From the NCBI GenBank assembly GCA_001784175.1, contig MFPR01000013.1, positions 18,111 to 82,110 of the forward strand: a stretch of DNA of 64,000 nt, in the 5' to 3' direction. Position numbers and translations under genes: made by a program. The notes under the pieces were generated by a model, which worked only from the letters and a program-made list of their open reading frames with translations, had not been told where the DNA came from and searched no databases. This DNA is from Candidatus Lindowbacteria bacterium RIFCSPLOWO2_12_FULL_62_27. Its GTDB lineage: Bacteria > Lindowbacteria > 2-12-FULL-62-27. Numbering within the stretch: the stretch's first letter is position 1; each line of letters starts with the position of its first letter. Of this stretch, positions 7,953-14,767 are shown one piece after another.

Positions 7953-8989
7953 AAGGACAGTGCCTGCAAAAACCGGATGTCGTTTTCGTAAAACAACCGG
8001 ATGTCATCGATCGCGTACCGCAACATCGTGATGCGCTCCACGCCCATGCCAAACGCCAGTCCCGTCACGCGCCGCGAATCATACCTCACGGACCGGAACA
8101 CGTTCGGATGCACCATCCCGGCGCCCAGAATCTCCAGCCACCCGGTCGACTTGCACGTCCTGCAGGACCGGGAGTGCATGCCGCCTCCGCAGATCACGCA
8201 GGACACATCCACCTCCAGCGACGGCTCCGTGAACGGAAAAAAAGACGGCCGAAACCGCAGACGCACCCCTTCGCCGAAAATCGATTTCGCAAAATACTCC
8301 AGCAGGCCCTTCAGGTCGCTCAGCGTCACGCCCGCGTCCACCCACAGACCCTCCACCTGATGAAACATCGGCGTGTGCGACACATCATCATCCCGCCGGT
8401 AGACCCGCCCGGGCGCAATCACCCGCACGGGCGGCTTCTGCTTCTCCATCACGCGAATCTGCACAGGCGAGGTGTGGGTCCGGAGAAGAAATTTTGGATT
8501 TTGGATTTTGGATTTTGGATTTGAATCCGCAAGATAAAAAGTATCATGCATGTCCCGCGCCGGATGGTCCGGAGGAATGTTCAGCGCTTCAAAGTTGTAC
8601 CGGTCGGTCTCGACCTCCGGGCCGGAGGCGATGTCAAATCCGGCCAGGCGGAAAACCTCGCAGATGTCTCGCAGCGTCGTCATCACCGGATGCGCAACGC
8701 CCGCCGGCGCCCGCCGGCCCGGAAGCGTGACGTCCACCCCGGCCGCCGATCGGACGCCGGCGGCCAGACGATCGCGCGCATCGGCCAGACGCTTCTCGCA
8801 AAAGACTTTGAGCTCGTTCAACGCGGCGCCCCGCGCGCGCCGCTCGTCCGGGCCAAGTTCCCCCATCCGCCTGAACTCGTCGGCGAGCAGGCCCTTCCGG
8901 CCGAGAAACCGCACCCGGACCGCCTCCACGCCGTCAGCGCCGACGGCGCCGTCCACGGCCTTCTCGAATTCGGTTTTGAGATCCGTCAG
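7949..8989 (-). CDS. pheS: Phenylalanyl-tRNA synthetase alpha chain, probable CTG start
   Basis: Catalytic alpha subunit of phenylalanyl-tRNA synthetase, about 346 residues. Seen: N-terminal coiled-coil arm with VRFLGRKG, motif 2 region (RTHTSPVQIR, GRVYRRD, TPMFHQVEG) and motif 3 (GLAFGMGVERITMLRY). The normal N-terminus aligns to about T-D-L-K just after the rplT stop, but no ATG, GTG or TTG lies there; the only close candidate is CTG at 8989, three bases beyond the rplT TAA. A GTG about 30 bases further in would trim the coiled coil. The catalytic domain has an odd insert (SNPKSKIQNPK, after YLAD) encoded by a heptamer array. The stop overlaps pheT. Confidence 0.93.
   Translation of the reverse strand: MTDLKTEFEKAVDGAVGADGVEAVRVRFLGRKGLLADEFRRMGELGPDERRARGAALNELKVFCEKRLADARDRLAAGVRSAAGVDVTLPGRRAPAGVAHPVMTTLRDICEVFRLAGFDIASGPEVETDRYNFEALNIPPDHPARDMHDTFYLADSNPKSKIQNPKFLLRTHTSPVQIRVMEKQKPPVRVIAPGRVYRRDDDVSHTPMFHQVEGLWVDAGVTLSDLKGLLEYFAKSIFGEGVRLRFRPSFFPFTEPSLEVDVSCVICGGGMHSRSCRTCKSTGWLEILGAGMVHPNVFRSVRYDSRRVTGLAFGMGVERITMLRYAIDDIRLFYENDIRFLQALSL
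8491..8522. repeat. Heptanucleotide array (ATTTTGG)4 inside pheS
   Basis: Four and a half tandem copies of ATTTTGG (plus strand), read on the minus strand as CCAAAAT. Because the unit is seven bases, three copies make 21 bases and seven codons, giving the S-K-I-Q-N-P-K cycle inserted into PheS without breaking the frame. It lies between the YLAD and LLRTHTSP segments, which are nearly adjacent in ordinary PheS. The same heptamer recurs at 54698. Confidence 0.9.
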
Positions 8990-8991
8990 GA

Positions 8992-9339
8992 TTAAGCGGC
9001 CTGGGCGGCCTTCACAAGTTCCCCAAAGCCCCCCGGATCGCGTGCGGCGATCTCCGATATCGACTTGCGGTTCAACCCAATCCCCGCGCGCTTCAGGCTC
9101 GCCATGAACCCATGGTAGGACAGGCCGGCCTGCCGGGCCGCCGCCGTGATCCGCGTGATCCACAGCCCACGGAAATCCCCCTTGCGCTTGCGGCGGTCCC
9201 GCGTCGCGTAAAAACCACTCTGCAAAAGCTGCTGCTTCGCCTCGCGGTAAATCTTGCTCTTCCGGCCCCAGTATCCGCGGGCCTCCTTCAACGTGCGCTT
9301 CTTCCGGGACCGTCGCCCGGTGCTCTTCTTCGATCTCAT
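8992..9339 (-). CDS. rplT: 50S ribosomal protein L20
   Basis: A 115-residue, highly basic protein with the L20 core clearly recognisable (KEARGYWGRKSKIYREAKQ, YATRDRRKRKGDFRGLWI, LSYHGFMASLK). L20 binds 23S rRNA early in assembly and in several bacteria represses its own operon. The ATG is preceded by a GGGAAGGA ribosome site. It follows rpmI by 18 bases in the conserved infC-rpmI-rplT order. Its TAA lies three bases before the apparent CTG start of pheS. Confidence 0.97.
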   Translation of the reverse strand: MRSKKSTGRRSRKKRTLKEARGYWGRKSKIYREAKQQLLQSGFYATRDRRKRKGDFRGLWITRITAAARQAGLSYHGFMASLKRAGIGLNRKSISEIAARDPGGFGELVKAAQAA

Positions 9340-9357
9340 CGATGTGTCCTTCCCTGA

Positions 9358-9558
9358 TTAAGCCGCGTACGGCATGAGTCTCGTCAGGCGCACGCGGTCC
9401 GTGGGGTGCACTACTTCCACCGATTGGTACGACCGCTTCCGCTTCCGCGACTTGTCCGTCAACAGATGCCGGCCGAACGCCCGCCGCCGCACCCACTTCC
9501 CGCCCCCCGTCCGCTTGAATCGCTTGGCCGCGGCACGGTTTGTCTTGATCTTGGGCAT
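9358..9558 (-). CDS. rpmI: 50S ribosomal protein L35
   Basis: A 66-residue basic protein with the typical MPKIKTNRAAAKRFKRTGGG opening and a R-H-L-L-x-x-K-S-x-K-R-K-R core. It is part of the large ribosomal subunit. A strong AAGGAGG site precedes the ATG. It sits 13 bases after infC and 18 before rplT, in the universal bacterial order. Confidence 0.97.
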   Translation of the reverse strand: MPKIKTNRAAAKRFKRTGGGKWVRRRAFGRHLLTDKSRKRKRSYQSVEVVHPTDRVRLTRLMPYAA

Positions 9559-9571
9559 CCCTCTGTCCTCC

Positions 9572-10090
9572 TTACCGGATCGGGTCGATCATCAGCCCCA
9601 GGAATTTCCCGTCCAAAATGGGCTCTTGGATCACCTTTCCCTCTTTCGCGAGCGCCGCGCGCGCGCGATCCAAAAGCCGGTGGCCGATCTCCACGTGCGT
9701 GATCTCGCGCCCGCGGAATATCACCGAGAGCTTCACCCGGTGGCCCTTGGTTAAAAATCTACGGATCCGCGTCATCTTAACCTCAAAATCGTGCGTCTCG
9801 ATCTTCGTCCTCAGCCGCATCTCCTTGAGGTCCGTGCGGTCCGCATGAGACCGCGTCTTGCGGTCCTTCTTCTTCTGGTTGTACTTGTACTTCCCGAAAT
9901 CGAGTATCTTGCATACCGGCGGCGTTGAGTTCGCGACGATCTCCACCAAGTCCAAGCCCGCCGCGCGCGCCAGCGCGATCGCCTCCGCCGCCGGCTTCTC
10001 GCCCAGATGCTCGCCCGCCGCGCCGATCAGCCGAACCAACGGCACGGCAATTCCTTCGTTAATCCGTATCGCGTCCGCTTTTGTCGTCAG
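9572..10090 (-). CDS. infC: Translation initiation factor IF-3, non-AUG start
   Basis: IF-3 binds the 30S subunit, prevents subunit joining and checks the start codon. Both domains are present: the N-domain (VRLIGAAGEHLG, ARAAGLDLVEIV, PPVCKILDFGKYKY) and the C-domain (KEMRLRTKIETHDFEVKM, GHRVKLSVIFRGREITH). The conserved RINE(G)I segment lies upstream of the first GTG (10045), so that GTG is too late. In frame, a CTG at 10090 overlapping the thrS stop gives 172 residues; ATA at 10069 or ATT at 10063 are alternatives. A rare start codon would fit known IF-3 autoregulation, as with AUU in Escherichia coli. A GGATGGGG stretch upstream of the CTG could bind the ribosome. Confidence 0.92.
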   Translation of the reverse strand: MTTKADAIRINEGIAVPLVRLIGAAGEHLGEKPAAEAIALARAAGLDLVEIVANSTPPVCKILDFGKYKYNQKKKDRKTRSHADRTDLKEMRLRTKIETHDFEVKMTRIRRFLTKGHRVKLSVIFRGREITHVEIGHRLLDRARAALAKEGKVIQEPILDGKFLGLMIDPIR

Positions 10091-11850
10091 AGTTCGATCG
10101 CCCCATCCGGGGTCGCTGATTCACGGCGCATCCGTTCCACAAATTCCGTCAAAGACAGTACCTCCTGGTCTTTTTTTCCTCGTCGCCGGACGTTCACCGA
10201 ACGCCCCTGCGCCTCCCGCTCGCCCAAGACGGCGATCACAGGTATCTTCTCGAGCTCCGCCGCGCGGATCCGCTTGCCCAGCGTCTCCTCCCGGTTGTCC
10301 GAGTCCGCTCGCACGTCGGATGCCCGCAACTGGTCCAACACTTCCCGGCTGTATGCGCCGGCCGCGCTCTCCGCGACCGCAATGACGCGCGCCTGAACCG
10401 GCGCCAGCCACAACGGGAAGTCCCCCGCATAATGCTCGATCAAACAGCCGATAAATCGCTCCAAGCTCCCCAGAATCGCCCGGTGGATCATCACCGGGCA
10501 TTTCCGGTCCCCTCCCTCGCCCACATACTCCAGTTCAAACCGCTGCGGCAGGTTGAAGTCCACCTGGATCGTCGGCCCCTGCCACGACCGGCCCAGCGCG
10601 TCTTTCAGGGCCACGTCGATCTTCGGCCCGTAAAACGCGCCGTCGCCCTCGTGCATCTCGTAGGCCATCTGGCGCGCCTCGAGCGCCGCCCGAAGGGCTG
10701 CGGTCGCGCGGTCCCACAACGCCGGATCGCCCATGTACTTCTCGGGCCGCGTGCCAACACCGACCGTATATGAAAACCCAAAAAGGCGCAAGACCGACCG
10801 GACAAAATCGAGCACCCGCTCGATCTCGCCCGTCAACTGGTCCTCCCGGCAGAAAATGTGCGCGTCGTCCTGCGTGAATCCCCGCACCCGCAAGAGGCCG
10901 TGCAGGACGCCCGATCGCTCGAACCGGTACACGGTGCCGAGTTCGAAATATCGGATCGGCAGTTCCCGGTAGCTTCGGAGGTGCGACCGGTACACCTGAA
11001 TATGGAATGGGCAGTTCATCGGCTTGATCCCGAACTCCTGTTCCTCGATCTGGGTGAAATACATGTTCTCTTTGTAATTTTCATAATGCCCGGAAATTTT
11101 CCACAGATTGGCGTTTGCCATGTGCGGGGAATAGATGTACTCGTAGCCGAGCTTCCGGTGCGCGCGCTTCAGAAAATCCTCGATCACCGCGCGCATCGCC
11201 GAACCTTTCGGGTGATACAGCACCAGCCCTCCGCCCAGCGTCTCGTCCATGCTGAAAAGATCGAGTTCCACCCCAAGCCTCCGGTGGTCCCGCTTCTCGG
11301 CCTCCTCGCGCCGGCGGACAAATTCGGTCAGCATTTTTGTGTCCTGATACGAAATGCCGTAGATCCGCTGTAGTTTCGGGCCTTTGTCGTTCGCGCGCCA
11401 GTAACAGCCCGAAAACGAAAGGAGCTTGAAATGGCGGACGAGCCCCGTCCGCTTCAAGTGCGGACCCCGGCAGAGATCGGTGAATTCGCCCTGCCGGTAG
11501 ATGCTCACCTTCCCCTCCGGCAGGCCTTGGATGAGTTCCACCTTGAACATCTGCCCGCGCTTCTCGAAAAATTCGGCCGCTTCCGGTTTCGTCCAGAGCA
11601 TGTGCTCGACCGTGTGGTTCTCCTCCACGATCTTCCGCATCTCCGCTTCGATCTTCTCCAGATCCTCCGGCAGAAAATTCCGGCCCAGGTCAAAGTCGTA
11701 GTAAAACCCCGCCTCGATCGTCGGCCCGATCGCATAGCGCGCGCTCGGAAACAACCGGCAGACCGCCTGCGCCATGATGTGGGTGGTCGTATGCCAGAAG
11801 GTGTCCTGATCTTCGGCAAAAGCGGCGCCGGTCGCGCCTGTCATCTCCAT
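10087..11850 (-). CDS. thrS: Threonyl-tRNA synthetase without TGS domain
   Basis: Class II threonyl-tRNA synthetase, about 587 residues from ATG 11850. The protein begins at the editing domain (HTTTHIMAQAV, later DLCRGPH), so the about 60-residue N-terminal TGS domain of the usual 640-residue form is missing; shorter forms of the family are known. The catalytic core shows MNCPFH (zinc cysteine), the motif 2 segment GLLRVRGFTQDDAH and motif 3 HRAILGSLERFIG, then the anticodon-binding domain. An upstream in-frame ATG at 11898 would start inside a hairpin repeat and is rejected. First gene of the translation operon; its TGA overlaps the proposed infC start. Confidence 0.94.
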   Translation of the reverse strand: MEMTGATGAAFAEDQDTFWHTTTHIMAQAVCRLFPSARYAIGPTIEAGFYYDFDLGRNFLPEDLEKIEAEMRKIVEENHTVEHMLWTKPEAAEFFEKRGQMFKVELIQGLPEGKVSIYRQGEFTDLCRGPHLKRTGLVRHFKLLSFSGCYWRANDKGPKLQRIYGISYQDTKMLTEFVRRREEAEKRDHRRLGVELDLFSMDETLGGGLVLYHPKGSAMRAVIEDFLKRAHRKLGYEYIYSPHMANANLWKISGHYENYKENMYFTQIEEQEFGIKPMNCPFHIQVYRSHLRSYRELPIRYFELGTVYRFERSGVLHGLLRVRGFTQDDAHIFCREDQLTGEIERVLDFVRSVLRLFGFSYTVGVGTRPEKYMGDPALWDRATAALRAALEARQMAYEMHEGDGAFYGPKIDVALKDALGRSWQGPTIQVDFNLPQRFELEYVGEGGDRKCPVMIHRAILGSLERFIGCLIEHYAGDFPLWLAPVQARVIAVAESAAGAYSREVLDQLRASDVRADSDNREETLGKRIRAAELEKIPVIAVLGEREAQGRSVNVRRRGKKDQEVLSLTEFVERMRRESATPDGAIEL

Positions 11851-11882
11851 GTTCAATGTCCCTTCATCACGCCAAATGCTTT

Positions 11883-11925
11883 CCCCCTCTCCCGCCACTG
11901 GCGGGAGAGGGTCGGGGTGAGGGTG
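11883..11925. repeat. REP-like hairpin element, copy 1
   Basis: A perfect 12-bp inverted repeat (arms 11885-11896 and 11900-11911, CCCTCTCCCGCC / GGCGGGAGAGGG) with a three-base loop, followed by a GTCGGGGTGAGGGTGG tail. The same stem and tail recur in opposite orientation at 53171-53214. It lies in the leader of the thrS operon, between the candidate promoter and the start codon, so it will form a stem in the mRNA leader. Confidence 0.8.
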
Positions 11926-11947
11926 GCCCGCTCACCGTCGCCCACCT

Positions 11948-11976
11948 CTTATAAATCAGCAGGACACAGAATTCAA
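11948..11976 (-). promoter_or_regulatory. Candidate promoter of the thrS-infC operon
   Basis: On the minus strand TTGAAT (11976-11971) is separated by 17 bases from TATAAG (11953-11948). This is a plausible sigma-70-type promoter about 100 bases upstream of the thrS ATG, and it is notably AT-rich against the local background. No experimental support; spacing and base match only. Confidence 0.45.
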
Positions 11977-12011
11977 CATCGCATCCTGACCGGGCGATTG
12001 TGCGCGCCGGC

Positions 12012-12040
12012 TTGTGTCCTGGCCATCGTCCCTATATTAT
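12012..12040 (+). promoter_or_regulatory. Candidate promoter of the response-regulator gene
   Basis: TTGTGT (12012-12017), a 17-base spacer and TATTAT (12035-12040) lie at the edge of a strikingly AT-rich block (12031-12062, mostly alternating A and T). The block sits about 90 bases before the response-regulator ATG and back-to-back with the thrS promoter region. Confidence 0.45.
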
Positions 12041-12664
12041 ATATACATACAAATATATATAGATCACCCGCCACTGTTTCAACCTTGCCGGAATGCTCCC
12101 AATATCAGGCCCCAATGGACGGGGGAATGGTGTATGGCCAGAAACAAGAAGCTCAGAGTCGCCATCGTCGACGACCACCCGGTCGCGCGGATGGGGCTCA
12201 GGCACGCAATTGAACGGGAACCGGGCTGGACGGTTTCGGGGGAAGCGGAGAATTCTCAATCCGCCCTCGACATCATCAGCCGGTCCGGGCCGGATATAGT
12301 GATCGTCGACCTGACGCTTCAAGACGAGAGCGGCCTCGATCTGATCCGGACTCTCCACGCGCGACATCCGGGACTGCCGGTCCTGGTGGTGTCCATGCAT
12401 GACGAGGAACTCTACGCCGAACGAGTGATCCGGCTCGGCGCCCGGGGATACGTGCGAAAGGACCGCGCGATGGAGGTTGTGATCGAAGCGATACGGACGG
12501 TCATGAAGGGAGAGATCTATCTGAGCGACCCCCTGAAATCCAAACTGCTGAATCAGACCCTGAGGGGTCGGCCGGCGCCATCGGCGATATCCGGCTTGGA
12601 AAAACTTAAACCTGCCATCCACCCTTCAACTGGTCCGGTACGCCTACCACTGGTCCGGGAAAAT

Positions 12665-13114
12665 CTAGACCCCCTTGGCGGACCATCGCGACAGCGCCTT
12701 GGGCAAAACTTGCATGCAGGTGAAAATCCGGCAGGTTCCGGAGGCGTCCCGGCCGTTGCATTTCTGAACGAGACGGGCAAGAAACGATTTGGTCAGCCTC
12801 AAATGAACCAGATGCCGGTCGATGTCCGAGATTTTCCCGGCCACGAGTTTCTTCACGTCTCTGCATCTGCCCCCGTGGTCGGACTGCATCGCCAGGAGCC
12901 GCTGGATCTCCTTGAGTCGAAATCCCAGACACTGCGCATTCTTGATGAAGAGAAGCCGCGCCAGCGTATCTTCCGTATACACCCGGTATCCGGACAAGAG
13001 CCGGTTTGGCTCGGCGAGAGGTCGTATCCGCTCATAGTACCGCACCGTCTCGGGACTCACGCTGGCCCGCCTGGCCAGCTCGCCCCGGCTCATCGCTCTT
13101 TTGTTCGCTCTCAT
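12665..13114 (-). CDS. MerR-family metal-responsive regulator with Hg-type cysteine triad
   Basis: A 149-residue MerR-family activator. The N-terminal winged HTH reads SRGELARRASVSPETVRYYE, then GYRVYTEDTLARLLFIKNAQ and LGFRLKEIQRLL, followed by a dimerisation helix. Three cysteines (GGRCRDV, LVQKCNGR, SGTCRIF) have spacings of 35 and 9 residues, the same as Cys82, Cys117 and Cys126 of mercury MerR. Mercury or a similar thiophilic metal is thus the likely ligand. No mer transport or reductase gene is nearby. ATG 13114 gives the family length; ATG 13093 is an alternative. A 19-bp-spacer promoter lies upstream. The gene occupies the spot where the neighbouring response regulator lost its HTH. 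Confidence 0.88.
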   Translation of the reverse strand: MRANKRAMSRGELARRASVSPETVRYYERIRPLAEPNRLLSGYRVYTEDTLARLLFIKNAQCLGFRLKEIQRLLAMQSDHGGRCRDVKKLVAGKISDIDRHLVHLRLTKSFLARLVQKCNGRDASGTCRIFTCMQVLPKALSRWSAKGV

Positions 13115-13160
13115 ACTGATCTTTGCGCCCGATTCCCTCCTTCGTTTTCCAACCCGCCGC

Positions 13161-13191
13161 AGACTACCGGTGGTCCTTGGTCCAATGTCAA
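13161..13191 (-). promoter_or_regulatory. MerR-type promoter with 19-bp spacer
   Basis: Reading the minus strand, TTGACA (13191-13186) and TAGTCT (13166-13161) are separated by exactly 19 bases. An overlong 19-bp spacer is the hallmark of promoters that MerR-family proteins untwist. It lies about 50 bases upstream of the merR ATG, so it probably drives and is controlled by the regulator itself. The spacer contains TGGTCC twice (plus strand 13171-13182) rather than a clean dyad. Confidence 0.6.
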
Positions 13192-13351
13192 GAAAATTTC
13201 CAAAATCGCGGTAATCCTTGTTTACGGCGGGAAAAAAATCAAAATGGGAATTGTCTGAAATTGTCATAGGTCATTCTCCGACCCGAAGGGCCGAACCCGC
13301 AAGGTGAAAAGTAGTGCAGTGGGGGCTGTTCTTAAACGGTGAACAAACTCA

Positions 13352-13425
<74 letters not shown>

Positions 13426-13619
13426 GAAAACAGGATGTGTTCGCACTCGTTTCAGGAATTCAGCGTGGCCAAGGATGGCAAAGCCGCTGAAATGAGTGCG
13501 ACCGACTACTCGCAAGATAATACGAAGCCGATGATATTTCAACCGGATTGAAAACCTTCAACTACGAAAGACGCGAATGTACGCGAAAAGATTCACCGTG
13601 ATTTCCTTCGGCGGGGATG
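13426..13619. other. Non-coding stretch with a long inverted repeat upstream of tRNA-Val
   Basis: This stretch between the NUDIX stop and the tRNA has no credible gene. It holds an inverted repeat: 13442-13455 (CGCACTCGTTTCAG) pairs with 13487-13500 (CTGAAATGAGTGCG) with one G-T exchange, and the 31-base loop has a smaller CAGCG/CGCTG pairing. On the minus strand it precedes the tRNA and may be a terminator, a processing signal or a small RNA. Bases 13560-13592 resemble an eroded ACGCGAATG-type dispersed repeat. Confidence 0.5.
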
Positions 13620-14081
13620 TCATCGATGGAAAATGACTTCATGGTGGACGAGGCGGCTGTCCCGGTAGACGAATTTGCCGGAGAAAAATCTGCCCTCCGC
13701 CATCCATTGCAGAAAATACCGGTCACCCTCCCACAGCGGCAGGTCGAACAGGCGGTCGTCTTCGATCCACTGAAGGTTGCCCTCCGGGGAATCGATCAGC
13801 GTTCCCTCGAAGTCCGCGGCGGTGAAGACAAAAACGTACCAGTCCTCGTCGTTGCTGAAGGCTGGAAACGTCAGAAATCCTCGCAGGGACACATCCTTCA
13901 CCCTCAGGCCGCTCTCCTCGCGGATTTCCCGCACCGCGCACTCCTCCGGCGTCTCGCCCGGCTCCAGTTTGCCCCCGAGACCGTTCCACTTTCCCTCATG
14001 CATGTCGTTCGCCTTCTTGACGCGGTGGATCATGAGCGTCCGTCCGTTCCGCTGGACGTAACAGAGCGTGGCGAGCTTCAC
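13620..14081 (-). CDS. NUDIX hydrolase (MutT-like)
   Basis: A 153-residue NUDIX pyrophosphohydrolase. The Nudix box is intact: GGKLEPGETPEECAVREIRE followed by ESG, matching GX5EX7REUXEEXGU. The N-terminal half (MLIHRVKK-like segment, GKWNGLGGKLEPGE) resembles MutT/8-oxo-dGTP diphosphatases, but substrate specificity in this superfamily cannot be read from the box alone. It starts nine bases after the stop of the upstream cNMP-binding gene and ends the minus-strand run that contains the biotin genes. Confidence 0.9.
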   Translation of the reverse strand: MKLATLCYVQRNGRTLMIHRVKKANDMHEGKWNGLGGKLEPGETPEECAVREIREESGLRVKDVSLRGFLTFPAFSNDEDWYVFVFTAADFEGTLIDSPEGNLQWIEDDRLFDLPLWEGDRYFLQWMAEGRFFSGKFVYRDSRLVHHEVIFHR

Positions 14082-14089
14082 ACGGCGGG

Positions 14090-14707
14090 TCAGGCGGCGC
14101 TCATGGCGCCGACCAGGGATTGAAAGAGCGGCGGGAGACGGCGCGCGTCGATCTCGCCCGGCGGCAGGCCTACACGCGCGGTGACGTTGGAAAAGAGCAG
14201 GTCATGGAAAGCGTCGGCCACAGGCGTGGGCTGCCTTTCTTTCAGAAGTTTTGACAGCGTGTAGACGGTTTTCATGAATTTCTCATGGGCTGCGATGACG
14301 TCCGTCAGTTTCTGCCGTTCCAGTTCTTCACGCTTCACGTCGCGCGCGATTCGGGAGGCCAGAAGCTCGGCCACGAACGTGCCGGCGCTCGGATACTGCG
14401 TGATGAGTTCCTTGAACTGCGCCGGCGTCAGCACGATCAACTGCGAGGCCTCCTCGACCCGCAGGGTGGCGCTCCGCTTCTGGGACAGGAGGGTCGACAT
14501 CTCGCCCAGAATCGATCCGGCCTCCCGGAGGGTCGCGATCTTCGTGCCGCCTCGCAGCACCGCCACGCTGCCCTTCCGAAGGATGTACAGATCCGTGCCG
14601 TCGTCGCCCTCGCGAAACAGGATCGTGCCGGTGGGATAGCCTTTTGTGAGTTGATGCGATTCCGCGTACTTGACGGCTTCACTTAGAAACTCCTGCGATT
14701 CCATCAT
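14090..14707 (-). CDS. Single cNMP-binding-domain protein without DNA-binding domain
   Basis: A 205-residue protein with one Crp-type cyclic-nucleotide-binding fold (about residues 20-120): FREGDDGTDLYILRKGSVAV, GSILGEMSTLL and SATLRVEEAS. The rest is helical, with a charged stretch (ARDVKREELERQK), and no HTH is visible, so it is not a Crp/Fnr transcription factor. The canonical arginine-serine pair of the phosphate-binding cassette is not obvious, so cyclic nucleotide binding is uncertain. It lies between bioA and the NUDIX gene. A much larger protein with two such domains is encoded upstream (20160-23078), suggesting a shared signalling theme. Confidence 0.78.
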   Translation of the reverse strand: MMESQEFLSEAVKYAESHQLTKGYPTGTILFREGDDGTDLYILRKGSVAVLRGGTKIATLREAGSILGEMSTLLSQKRSATLRVEEASQLIVLTPAQFKELITQYPSAGTFVAELLASRIARDVKREELERQKLTDVIAAHEKFMKTVYTLSKLLKERQPTPVADAFHDLLFSNVTARVGLPPGEIDARRLPPLFQSLVGAMSAA

Positions 14708-14767
14708 GGTTCCTGACCTCTTTCTCCCGTCCGATGGGCGCCAGCGAAACAGACGCCGGGCCTTTCG

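Larger units (their letters stand above)
12134..13258 (+). pseudogene. NarL/FixJ-family response regulator truncated after the receiver domain
   Basis: From ATG 12134 there is an intact receiver domain: acidic pair in VAIVDDHP, phospho-acceptor aspartate in VIVDLTLQ, VVSMHD and the lysine in YVRKD. The linker continues to GLEKL near 12600, which in NarL-type regulators leads directly into the LuxR-type HTH. Here the similarity ends abruptly. The frame stays open to 13258 only because it runs antisense through a merR gene on the other strand, giving about 215 residues of low-complexity nonsense. The DNA-binding domain is therefore lost. Either the gene is dead or it makes a receiver with a junk tail; single-domain function cannot be excluded. 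Confidence 0.75.

Noticed and set aside
8990..9496. 515-codon version of pheS
   Set aside because: The extra 169 residues are read through rplT and the end of rpmI in another frame and match nothing in PheS.
11851..11898. N-terminal extension of thrS from an ATG at 11898
   Set aside because: The extra residues would be encoded by the REP-like hairpin and do not supply a TGS domain.
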